The notes beneath the pieces are model-generated. The model was not told the DNA's origin. It worked only from the letters and a program-made list of their open reading frames with translations, and searched no databases. The position numbers and the translations under genes are program-made. Below, piece by piece: positions 11,577 through 24,400 of a stretch of DNA of 64,000 bases (position 1 is the stretch's first letter; every line of letters begins with the position of its first letter). This DNA comes from Antedon mediterranea (lineage: Eukaryota; Echinodermata; Crinoidea; Comatulida; Antedonidae): contig NC_092673.1 in the NCBI RefSeq assembly GCF_964355755.1, forward strand, positions 999,001-1,063,000. Reading direction: 5' to 3'.

Positions 11577-12032
11577 ACTTCTAAAACAAAGTTTGTATGT
11601 ATACTTTTAGGAATTACTTTTATATATAGATAGACAACTATGAATGAACTTAAATATCCTTAAAATTATTAATTAATATTATTTAGTTTCTAATAGTAAT
11701 ACACTAATTTCTGAGCCTAGTAGGCCTATATATTCTGCAGGCTCTAACAAATCTAGCCTACCTAGCTGGTAGAGTGACACCCTTAGTTGGACTACTATCT
11801 AGGCCTAGCTAGAAGAATCGCCTAGCCTCCCAGCCAGCAGGACTCCGAGGCTTACGACGAGACTGAGAGGCCTAACTAGATTTTTAAGCTGGGCCTACTT
11901 ACTACCTATAAAATACTAACCTTATATGTAGTATGTATCAGTGAGACAAAACAACTTATCTTATACTTAATTAATACTTTTTTCAGGTTTTATAAAGGGT
12001 TATTAAGACAATTTGTAACATACAGGTTCCCA

Positions 12033-12038
12033 CACGTG
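12033..12038. promoter_or_regulatory. CACGTG E-box in the shared promoter
   Basis: Canonical palindromic E-box inside CACACGTGTA. Myc/Max and USF bind such sites, and vertebrate NPM1 is a known Myc target. Function here is inferred from position only. Confidence 0.4.
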
Positions 12039-12053
12039 TACTTGTTGTTGGTA

Positions 12054-12060
12054 CACGTCA
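12054..12060 (-). promoter_or_regulatory. TGACGTG (UPRE/CRE-like) element
   Basis: The plus strand reads CACGTCA, so TGACGTG lies on the minus strand, the SIL1 direction. This is the core bound by ATF6/XBP1, and related to CRE. SIL1 is an ER-folding factor, so an unfolded-protein-response input would make sense, but a 7-bp match can occur by chance. Confidence 0.35.
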
Positions 12061-12412
12061 TAACAACGTTGACCCGACCATATGACCTGTACTTAAAGAG
12101 TATATTTGTAATACAGAAATCACATTAATTCAATATTATTTTAATAGCTATATAATTAATAATAATGTATCTAATAATGTAAAAATTTAAATTTATATTT
12201 TTGTATTTAAAATATAAAGTATAATTTAATAAAAAAAATGGTAATATAAAAGTGTAGAATAGTGGCCATTATGAAATTTGCATAAAACGAAGCACATGTT
12301 CCTTTTTTAGTGAAGACCAGAGTTCGTTGTGTTGACAGTTTCAAATAACAGTTTTTGGCTAATTTTGTAGACTATTTAATTTTGTTTGTTAATCCCTTTA
12401 AAAAAAATTAAA

Positions 12413-12440
12413 ATGGCAATGAACAAAGAATATTTTTGGG
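12413..12440 (+). CDS. Nucleophosmin coding exon 1
   Basis: Encodes MAMNKEYFW plus one base, the start of the family's first beta strand. Donor GTAAGT. The frame stays open for about 400 nt into the intron, but that part has no family similarity. Confidence 0.88.
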
Positions 12441-15400
12441 GTAAGTTAAAAGGTGAAATGCAATGTGGTATCGTTTTTATTAATTCTAAATTTTTCCAAC
12501 TGGCTCGTCTTCAAGAATGGTGGCCACTCGCTCTCTGCTGCTGGGCCGGATGCATGATGATGCAGCATGCTTGCTCTACACTGATGAGACAGGTGGTTTG
12601 GTCAGTCTGCAGGATAGCAAATAATGGCAGACTTTTTAATGGCATTGCTCTGATCCAAGCTATAATATTTAGCTATATAATCCATTCTGACCCAAACAGA
12701 GTTTTCAATAAACTGAATGTTTGTAAATGTGTATCATTCATGTGTTTGCCATCCATCATTGACATTGGATTGTGCAATTTTTGCATCAATTACAGAAATC
12801 ATAATTATATAGGCATAGCAAGGAAGGATTTGCGCAATATTTGTTAATTGCATGAATGGTGATAAAAAGCTTGCGCAACGCATAACTGAAATGATGAGTA
12901 CAACATTTGCTTGTTGTTTTTCCTCTTTCTCATCATGCATTGTGCAATTGATGCTTTCTCACGATTATCCGCTTGCTATCTTCGAAAAAAGTTTTGCGCA
13001 TTCATCAGACATTGGCATCTACGTCATTAATAGACTTTGTTGTAATTTTAAATACTGATGTTAACAAATTACAAATTTTACTTATGCCATGGGTAGGAAG
13101 ACCAGTTTTACAGTATTTATATAGTTTGGAGAACAAATAGAACAGCTATAGATGTGTATGATAAATTAGAAAGTTGTTTTTCTAGACCTATTTTGCAAAT
13201 TTGATATTTTAATAAGTATTAAAATGTTATTTATATTCCAGCTGCCCAACTAAGTAAGAAAAAACAGACAATTACTTGGAACCCAACGATTGGAGATGAA
13301 GATGATGATGATAGTTTTGATGAGAGTTCCGTCCAACACTTCTTATTTCTAAAGCAGGTATTGTAACTGCTTGTTATACAAGTACAGGTTACCAGATTAT
13401 CTAATTCATGCACAGCTTCATTAAATACCTACAGTATGGTCCATCCCACTTCACATCCCCTAACCCTACTTTAGACATCCTTAAAAAAAAAATTGTATAA
13501 TCTGAAACCTTATTAAAATACCAATCCCTTTGCTTTTCCATGCCTTTTATTATTAAAACATGTGATTCAGTTTTTGCAAGGACTCCTTTATACAACTAAA
13601 TATCAAGTTTACAATCAAAATTAATAGGATTAACGGTACAATTAATTCATGAGGTCATTTCTCAAATGATACTGGGTTTGGTATACTAGTGTTCTCGTCA
13701 TCCATTCATAGAAACACTGATGAAGAAAGTCTATCAGGTGGTGACTACAGAATGGTTCTGGGACATGACTATACTTCTCTTTGCTTGTTTATGTTGATAC
13801 TCCAATATTTTCCTTTTTTTTTTACTTAACAGGCAGTTTTAGGTGCAGAGGTAAAAGACACTGAGAGATGTATAGTACAAGTCACATCAGAGGACATTGA
13901 TGGGGAAACCATTAAACAGCCTTTGTTTTCACTTAAACTTGGACTTAATGAATGTGTACGTAAAACAACCACAAATGTTTAGTTACCCAAAAATACTTAT
14001 GTTTTATAAAAAAAAGAAGATTTCACATCAGCAAATTACAAAACAAATATTATCTATTTATAAAGGGAATACATAATCTTTCAAATCGACAATTAACATA
14101 ACAAATATCATCTTTTTACAAGGGAATACATGATAATGGTACCGAACTGATTGAGTTGAGTAAATCCTGCCTTGAAAACTAATTTAAAAAAAATTCAAAA
14201 TATAGTTTTATAAAAGGCCTATCTCAACATTCATTTTTTATGTTTAACAAAATACTGTCTTAAGTTAAGTACACACATGCCCTGGACATCTGACTCTATT
14301 AGAACCCTGGGGAATATAATAAACTTACTATGAAAGAAAGCATTAGTTATAGATCTTTAGTGTATGGATTACAAGTGATATCAGTTTCTGTGACTGTCTG
14401 TCTATTAAATGGCTCTCGAAACAGTCAAATCGGAAGAACTTCCAATTACTTTTTATTTTTGATATTTATTCTTTGTAAATTTACTTTAAAAAGAAAAGCA
14501 ATAAATGTTATATTTTGAATTTTAAACAATTAAATCAACTTTCCCCTTTTCTAACCCTTGCTAAAGAACATTCCTATTTGTAAATTGTTCAAATATATAC
14601 ATATTCATTCTGTCTGGATAAATAAAAAGTCTTTTGTTGTGTTGACTTATAAAAGAAGGGTGGTATTTGAAGAATTTTGGGTCACTTACCCATATTAAAC
14701 TGCTTTTCACAATGTAACACAGTTTTAAAATAAATTTATAAAAAAATTGTACATGGTATGTGCAACACTGCTCGTGCCTATATATTTTCCTTTAGGGCTA
14801 ATAGTGAAATAAACTGCTCAATTTAACACATGTTCAGCGACTAGAAATTATAAGACCTATAAAGAGTCGCCGTAATTGTCCCAAATATACCATCATCATG
14901 ATGTTGTTTATATTACTTTGTCAACGGCCGACCAATTAATTGCACTCAAAAATAATCTACAAAGACTCTATAGGCTTGCGTGACAACTAACAAGTTTTTT
15001 TAAAAGGTAGAAATTTCAGATCGCAACATGATACTCTTGCCCGAGGCCAGATCACCTGAGAGAAATAAGGATTTTGTGTGTTGTAAAAGTCTTTAAAGAA
15101 ATATAAACAGTAGAAATTGGTTTACAAAGTATTTGAACTGTTTCATGGCTAATCCTTGATACTTGTTAGGCAAACATTATCAGAAATATTTGCAATACTC
15201 TTGCTTGAATTTTTATTCTTTTCATATATCCTATTACAACGTATATTTTCAATATTGTGTATTTACCCAAGGTGTATAAAACGTGCAATAACAAAACATG
15301 TTTTGGGATCACTTTATTTGTACCCAAGCCTTTCTTGGCAAAAGTGTTCCAACCTCATATTTGACACCATAGCTTACAAAAAAATTATGTAAACTTTTCA

Positions 15401-18400
15401 CTATGATTGAGAACCTTGTTCACAAACTAAGTTTATCTACTTAAAAAACATCGTTTTTACTTAGTTACCATTGGTAACTTTTAAAAACTTCTATTCTAAA
15501 AATAATTCTATACAGAACCCTAATCCAAAAATGTCTTATTCTCGGTCTGCACTATCAAACTTATGACGAAAAAGTGTGATGTGCCCAAAAATGGTAGTGA
15601 TATGACATCATCATATCCATATATGGGCACATCACATTTTGTTGTCACATGAAGTTTGATAGTGTAGACAGAGCTTTAGGAAACAACATGTCCATTTATA
15701 ATTTAAAACTTTTATTGTAGACCACATTGGATGTAGGGTTCCAACCACCTGTTACCTTTACCTTAGTCAATGGTAGTGGTCCTGTGTATATGAGTGGACA
15801 ACATGCATTAGGTAAGTTTGCTTTAAGTTAAGTTTATGATCAATTAAAACCCAAACATTTTAAATAATTTTAAGTAAAATACCTTGTTAAAACTGTAATC
15901 ATGATTTATTTTGTTTTAATATTGTATAATATGTATTTTAACCGGACTAAATATATAAAACCACCTTGCATAAACTAAACATAAAAATGTAATATTTTTT
16001 TTCAGAATTGCAAGATGATAAACTAGATGATTTTGAGGATGAGGATGAGGATGATGTGGCAGAAGAGGAAGAAGAGGATGAACAAGTTAAAGAACTGATA
16101 GAGAATAGCAACAAAAGAAAAAGAGTATTTGATACTCCATCAGACATCAACAAAAAGAAGGTAATCTTATTTTATTTAGTTGTTGACTTATCAAGTGAAT
16201 AAAATTTGATTTACCTTTTGTTTTTATGTGCCAACACAGTTGTTAAGGTGAAAAGTTGTAATGCTCAAACACATGAGCATATACAGAGAAACACACACCA
16301 AAGCATCAACACCTGTGTTTGTAAAGCCTGTTTTCCTGTCGACGTTAGTCGACGCTATCATCGTTAATCGTTAAAAGTTCAACGACGATCGTTTGAAAAC
16401 GATCAAGTTGAAATGTTAACGATAGCGCGAACATTTGATTTCTAGCGTTGAACGTTAGAGTTGAAACTCCGGTCTTCTTTCTCGACGTCGTCGTAACGCG
16501 CAAAAATGAATAAGAGGACTCCCCTGCCTCTAGCAGTAGGCTCACAGTGTAGGACACGTGGGCCTAGGCATACTAATATCTCTATACTGATGGTTCTTCG
16601 TTTTCAGTAGGCCTATCCTAGTCCAAATAGCATTTTGGACTAGGCTGAAGACTTTGACCTACCTAATATCCCCACGCCTACTTTCCGGAACATCATTTTA
16701 TAGTAACTTTGGTAAGGCTAGGCCTAGCTTTGACCTCGCCACGATGCAACAAAAATAAATGTAGTCAGCAGAATTTGCCATCAATTATGTGACGTCATGT
16801 GCTGTATCGCCATGATGATTGGTCAGTTCTTACGTTTTAGCGTTGCGATATCGCTAGAGTTGAACTGGATTCAACTCTTGCGATTGTCAACGATCGCGAC
16901 TTGTAGCGTCGATTACCGTCGATTATTACACCTTTTCCTGTAAATCGCCGACATTTTGTATCGTCATCGTTAGTTAAAAAAGTTCCTTTTCCTGTAAATC
17001 GTTAACATTTCTATGTTTACGTTGAAGATCGCCGATTTTTGTTAACGATAGCGTCGAATAACGTTGACAGGAAAACAGGCTTAAGGTGTGCGCTCACGTC
17101 AACACCAATTCAAACTCTGGAGTTTTGCTAGGTGAAAGGGGTATTAGACTTAATTTCATAGTGTTGCATGTCATTAAAAAAAATGTGTTTGGTCTTGTAA
17201 ACAAAAACAACTGAATGTTTTTTTGTTTTTTTTTAAGCAACCAAAGCTGGACCAAAGCGCATCATCAGCAAAATCAACAGGCGACGAAGATGATGACGAA
17301 GATGAAGACGACGACGAGGACTTTGATGTGAGTTTGTTTTCACTACACTTTTAAGCATTCTCTTATGGTAGTGATATGCCCAAATATGGTAGTGATATGA
17401 CATCATGTCCATATATGGGCACATTTGTTTGTCACATAAAGTTTGATAGTGTAGACAGAGCTTTGCTTTTGGACCTTCAAAAATATCCAAGCTAAACTAC
17501 ATTCCTGAAAGAAATTTTTAAATACATTAAAATGTGATGCTACATAAGATTATAATGCAATCGTATATTTATTTCTCTACCTGTTTATACATTATAATTT
17601 AGCTTTTTTGTTTATCTTGCATCTTTCGTTGGGCTCAACTACTGTTATCCTTATTTCTTTGGATTATTATATATTTTCTCAAATGTTTAAATTTCTTTAT
17701 CAGCCTAAAGCAGTGAAAAATGATTCCAAAACAAGTGAGGAAAATGAAGATGACGATGATTTTGAAGATGTAAATATTAAAGATGAGGCTAGATGTGATA
17801 AAATGTGTTTATTTGTACTCTCATCTGTTGTCATTAATAATCAACATCTGTACTAAATGTTTATAACACTTTTTGACTTGATATTGATGTTAATAACTAG
17901 GATTAAATTATTTTGAAATTGATGTTTTATCTTTGTATGAGACAATCGCTACTATATGTCCATATGTTTTGTTGACGAAATAAAGTTATCTTATCTTGAA
18001 TTGAACAAAAATGTGGCTATACAATATGATCAATGTATTTTTTTTTTTGCAGATGGAAGATGATGATGATGATATCGATGAGAGGTATGTTTTCAAAATA
18101 CTTTGTTTAAATTTTACTTTAAATTTTTACAAAAAATCTTGTGTTTACTTGAGTTTACTGTATCAAAACATAAACTGATCATTGAATTGAGATAAAAATG
18201 TTTTTAAATGATTTTAGTGAACTCATAAGCTTTTTGTTAACACTTTGACTGCCAGAGGTTTTTCCAGTTAGAAACTGCCACCGCCAGCGTTTATAGCCCA
18301 ATTCGATGTTTTTATTAAAGCTGATTGGAACTATGTATGTGATCTGATTTACATGTAATTTAGACTAAAATAATCATAAAGATTGTAAAGCTAAAGATTT

Positions 18401-21400
18401 TAACTTTACAATGGTACCAAGAACGATTTTCAAATCGCAATATGTAAATCGTAATAGTAAAATGAAAGTAACCCACTTTTTGAGTTTTTCATAGTTTCGC
18501 GCCATAAAGTCGAGATATTCGCGATTTTGTGCAAGACATCACAATATGAAAATATTGCCCGGTGAGATCAACAAACAACGAAAAAGTTACTTACACGGCA
18601 CCGGTAGGCCTATAAAAACAAGTTATCACTATCGAAAAATGTATTACATTTTATAAATCATAAATCTTGCATCAATGTTTCGCCAAAATCCACATAGTAA
18701 AGACACCAGGCCTAGTTAACTAGGCCTAAAGTTGGTCCGGAACCGTTTTACGACTAGGCCTAGGCTATAGCCTAGTACTACTAGCCTAGCTAGTAAACTG
18801 ATGATAATATTCATACCATTTCTAAACAAGTTTGTTGCATGAAACTCGGCCACTTACAGTGAAACACCAAAACAATTAGGGTATACATACAATAATAAAA
18901 TTAAAGACTTCATATTGAAAATTCATCCATTATTTTTTATTCAGATAACAAACAAACATGCCAATCCACATAAACCTTTGTAATTCTTCGGCGGCATAGC
19001 TAGCGCGACCGATACACAATCTGCCAAACCATCGCTGTACGCGCTACTGTGATGCACGATGTATGTTATTTCGACAGGTACCATTTTGAAAATTGTTCGT
19101 AACCAGATTAGTTACTTTCAAAAAGTAAAATATTCACGGTCCAGACCGAATATAGTGTCCATATTTATAGTATATACCAATAATTAACCTATCTACCGGA
19201 TTTCGTAAAAAAAACCCCGAAAAACGAAGATCTTCGTGTTTGGCAGTCAAGCGTTGTGTTTCTAAAAACGAAAATCTTCGTGTTTGGCAGTCAAGCGTTG
19301 AGTTTCCAAAAACGAAGATCTTCGTGTTTGGCAGTCAAGCGTTGTGTTTCCAAAAACGAAGATCTTCGTGTTTGGCAGTCAAGCGTTGTGTTTCCAAAAA
19401 CGAAGATCTTCGTGTTTGGCAGTCAAAGTGTTAATAGAAGAAGGAAACCTATAAAAGAAATATTCGTAAACCTTTAGCACGAAAAACTCCCCTTAAATTG
19501 CAGAACTGTATTAAACAAAACTGTTTGTTTTTAGTGAGGAAGATGAAGATGACGACGACGACGAGGATGATGATGAGGAAGAAGAAGAGGAGGAGGAGAA
19601 ACCTAAAGCTGTAAAGAAGAAAAATCAAAAGGAACAAAAAAAGGTAACAATTCATTATTAGTAATATCTATCTGCATTGCTTTAAAAACAGAATGCTTGT
19701 TCAGATTTATTTAAAAAGTAAGCATTATGTTAATTAAAGGACAAATAAAATACATATTTTTAACAAAACAAAATAAATGTCCACATTTTAATGTCAATTG
19801 TTTTCTACTTTTAAAATTGACCTTTAATCTCACTAAATCACTTGAAAATTAGAATATTGTGTAAACTTGCATTGTGTATGTAATAATAATAACAACAATA
19901 GTTGAATGCTTTTTTTATTGTATTAGCGCCCTCTCTAAGACATTGCTAAATAAACTGTTTTCATCTTGCTAGTAATTATATATCCGTCTGCAACCAATTG
20001 TATCCGTAACAACAATGTAATTGTTGTGTGTTTTAAAATATTGATTTAAGGGAATTGGAAATATTTAATGTCCTTTTCACTTCCTTATTTCCATACACCT
20101 CTGACATGTGTACCCCGACAGGAAACATTTTAGGTCGTCGCAAATGTTTGTTGATGGTTTTGTTTTATTTGATAATCCTGAGTGATTCATTAATTTGTGT
20201 TTCCCCTCGTAACACTCATCGCTCAGTAAATCAGGTACAGACAAGATGGGTGTTCAGAAGGGCACAGTAGGCTAAAAGACAGGAAGTCATAACAAGGCCA
20301 CCAAGGAAGCTACAGGGCCTAGTATTTTTGTTTTGCTACTGTTGTTAAAAATGATCTGTTCTTAATAACAGTAGCCACTTTTAAAGAATTTTAAACCACT
20401 CTAATGTATTTTAAGGGTATGTGTCATTTTTTAAATCCTTCATTGGATTACAATAAGGGTTACAAGATGGGTAACAACTGTTGTTTAAAACAGTCTACTG
20501 TATGCATCAGTATAAGTACACATTTTATCATTTTAATACCACGTGTTTATGGATGCATGCCATTATCTTGTCTGTTTTCTTTGACATGGAAGAGCACCAT
20601 CAGCGCTTTTTGCGGATATGGCACTATAAAAATCTACATTATTATTTTAGCAAAAAATGTAAAAAATTTCATCTTAAAATACCTTGCCATCCTCAGACCT
20701 AAACAGTTTTACCCATCTGAAGAAAGAATAAGTGTACACAATTTAGATCAACTTACAATGTCATGGGCATTAAACAAATGCTGAATGTTTGTCATTTTTA
20801 TGCAAAGTTTGTAAATTGTCAACCAAAAATGTTTATTTTAAAAAGTAACATATTTTTCTGATGAATAACAATATTACATAGATATTTATTTGTATAAGCT
20901 CAAAGCGGATCAAAATTGTTAATTCAATATGTACTTGAAGTGCAAATAGACCCACATCTAACTTAATCCTTTAATAATGCATTTAAACCACATATAAATT
21001 ATTTACTTTGTACACTTCCAATTTACAAGTTTTTGTGTGGGATTTCTCATTATGATTTATTATTCCAATTACACAAGTCTATTTTTATTTTATTGTTGGT
21101 GGTCGTTCAGCTTTATTAGAAAGTTTTAGGAAAAGTAAATTTGTCCGGTAAAGGGATGTAACCTCCACAATGACTAGCATAAATCTATATAAATTTAATT
21201 CAACACCACTTTAAGGTAATTTGATGATGACAAATTAATCAATTCATTTACTCTTATTTATTAGCTGAGGGATCGTAAATTGCTGTTGTGGTTGGGAAGG
21301 GGAATGCCAATGTTTATTAGATCCTATTGATATAAACAAAATGTTTATAGACCAATTACTGCCAAGTTTGTGCATTAACTTTCTACACTTTTTGATGGAT

Positions 21401-24400
21401 TGGAAGTTGTTAATTGTCTTGTGGTTTAGTCTCTTAATTATTTGCATCAACAGATAAAAAGATTATTCAATAATGTTGATTTTAACTTATTTTCTGCTGT
21501 GTCATTTCTTATCAAGGAAATTCAACTTTAAAATAATTCTTTATAATATTTAGCATAATGATTTCTCCACTCTGGAGGAGTGTTCTCTTCGACTAAAACC
21601 AGTAAGAAACATGGCCACTATGGCAAGGTTTGTCATTTTTTTAATGCTATGGTGAATAGATTACACAAAACATGAGACTTGCTGTAATGTTACTATAATA
21701 ACATGTAATACGCTTAAGCACTCCTGAGTGGTATGTGCGCTATATAAATCCATATTAGGTCTGACAGAGCATAGGACACAACTAGCTGGATTTCCACATG
21801 CTTACGGACTACCGTATACCAACTTAATTTTGATTAAAATGTTAGAATCTTGAAACCATCATTATTTCACCCGTGGCTTTACCTATCTTCTTCTAGAGCA
21901 TTTGTTCATCACACCTATAATATGCCATGGTTTATTTCAATCCCTTACATTTTTAAAATCTTTTTTTTATATCTATAACTATCAGTAAAAAAGGTGTTTT
22001 TCAATAAATTTATTATTATAAACGACTTGTTTAAAAAAAACTTCTTATAATATACCATATCTATAACTATTAGGAAAAAAACCCCAATTTGATCAATAAA
22101 GTAGTTATTGTTAGTGAGAACACTTATTTAGTATTTAAATTTTTAGTTCTATTTTCTATGAAATTATTTTAATTGGCCGACATCTGTGTTATTAAAACGG
22201 ATGTTCTTATTTTATGTAATAGAATAATTGATGTGAATTATTTGTCTCTTCTGCATCACTGATTCTTAAATTGCACACAACATTGAAAACAAATTGTCAT
22301 CAATTGGCCGCTAATCCCAGCTTCCTTATTGCATTTTTGAACAAATAATTTGAGGTCATTTAGGTCATTTCTAAATCATCTGCCGGCCTTAAATGAATTT
22401 TGCTTTTTTCTATAATTTATTCAGTTGAAATTGTATTTTCCTGCCCTTGGTACAACCCTTTCCATTTCAATGTTTCATGCAGGTCAAAGTAACATTTATT
22501 TTTTTTCTAATTTCATAATTAATAAATTATAATAATCCAAAACAGCAAAGCCTCTAAGAGTCGGCCCATTTATTTTTTCTGGAATCTTAGATCTTAAGAG
22601 AAAGTGATATCTTCCTTTTCAACTAGATATCAAATAATGTTCCAGAAGGTCTTTTATTCTTGACAGTTTTTTATCATTATTCATAATCCATTAGTTTTTT
22701 TTGTATGTTTTCCTAGTTAATGCATTACATGTATGTTTCATTGTAGTTGTGATTCATACCGGAATGAAATGGTTTTTTTTTAACTTAATTATTAATCATT
22801 TGGGAATCTAAAAATAATGTGAAATAGATTAAGTTTAAACTTGAAATCAAATATTAGGGATATTTCCTAAAAATATTCATTCCTCAGATTAAAAATTGCT
22901 TAAAATAACAAATTGGAGAGGAGAGATAGGGGAGAAGAAAAGAAGGGGGTCGGGGGTAGGTTTGAGAAGGGAGAAGAAAAGAAGGGGTCGGGGGTAGGTT
23001 TGAGGAGAGATAGGGGAGAAGAAAAGAAGGGGGGTTGGAGGTAGGTTTGAGGAGAGATAGAAGAGAAGAAAAGAAGGGGGTCGGGGGTAGGTTTGAGGAG
23101 AGATAGGGGAGAAGAAAAGAAGGGGGTTGGGGGTAGATTTGTCCTTTTGTATTCTTTCCATTTCCATCCAAGAATTATTCAAACTTTATGATGTTAATTA
23201 TGTTGTTTTAATTACGATAATGGAAATTGAATTAAATATTCATGTCAAAATTGATGTATCGTTCGAACGTACAGTATGTCAATTAGGCATTCTGTTAAAT
23301 TATATTAATTTAAACTGCAGAAACTATAAACTAATTATTTTTGATATTGATAAATTATTTATGTAAAATGTTAGAATCCGATTCAAAACTTTAATCTTCG
23401 ACGTGATATCTCGACAAATTGGTGAGGAGGTTGGAATGGTGTTTTCATGTTAAGTTTTATCTTGCACCTATATTTTGAGTAACTTTTTTGCTTTCTTTAC
23501 ATAAATAAGTCAGGATATTTAGTAATAATCATTCTAATGGATTCTGTTTGTGGGTTAATGAATACAGCATGGACGCTAGTCTTAACGGTTTTTTATGGCC
23601 CTGCAATTAACTCATTTTCTCGCTTAATGTAGCACTTATTGGGTGAAGTTATTGCACTGTTTTGCACCCACTTGGGAACTAAATACTAATAATAAACCTA
23701 GTTTGTTTGTTAATCAGAAAAGTTTGATGTCATATTTGTTCACAAGATCTTGGTCTACCCCGTTAATTCTCAACAGAAGTGTGTGTATATGTCGTGCAAA
23801 TTAAAAATAATTTCTCCAACGATTTATAGCCTGTTGTTGCATTGTCGAACAGGACTTAACGTTTCAGATCAAAATCGCATTTCCTGATCTGAGTTTTTTC
23901 TGACACTGAAGCCTCCCAGCAATGACATTACCCCCATGGCTGTGATTGGTCAATCTCTAGTAACTGCCCGAGAATCGGCCACTCCAGACTATTCCCAGGG
24001 TACATTAAGGCTGTCAATGCAAAACATACTTTGTGCGTTTTGTTTATCACCACTTCTTAACTTAAAACAGAATTGTGCAGTTTTGTTCAATTACTGTTTC
24101 CTTCATAGTTCAACCAACTCCTTATCTTGGTATTAGAAAAATGAATTCTTTCAAAGTGATTCCCTATCTTAATCATTTTTGTATCACCTTTGTATAATTC
24201 AACAAATGGGTGTCGTAACAAAATAATTTGGGAGAAAAAAATAACTAAATAAAGTAAAAAAGTAGCATCAATTTATCTTAGTTATTAAGTGGTATGTAAT
24301 GGGCTTGTTAACAATCTTGATTATGTTTACTTATGTCGATATCAATTTTTTTTACATCCATCTGTTATTTTTTGAATATTTTCAAGCAAAATTGGAAGAA

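Larger units (their letters stand above)
11577..12412. promoter_or_regulatory. Head-to-head SIL1 / nucleophosmin intergenic region
   Basis: 836 bp separate the two start codons, so transcription of both genes must begin in or near this interval. It contains a run of AGGCCTA-type words (11720-11885), a CACGTG E-box and a TGACGTG element. I see no clear TATA box at a position I can assign to either gene. The 5' UTRs of both genes are included. Confidence 0.7.
18085..19534 (+). other. Nucleophosmin intron 8
   Basis: 1.45-kb intron made mostly of a piggyBac-like element (18241-19430). Confidence 0.85.

Noticed and set aside
12386-12847. 153-codon plus-strand frame as a separate gene
   Set aside because: It contains nucleophosmin exon 1 and then reads through the intron after a good GTAAGT donor. 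The extension has no homology.
22884-23182. Two Pro/Ser/Leu-rich minus-strand frames
   Set aside because: They translate the purine-rich tandem array in two frames.
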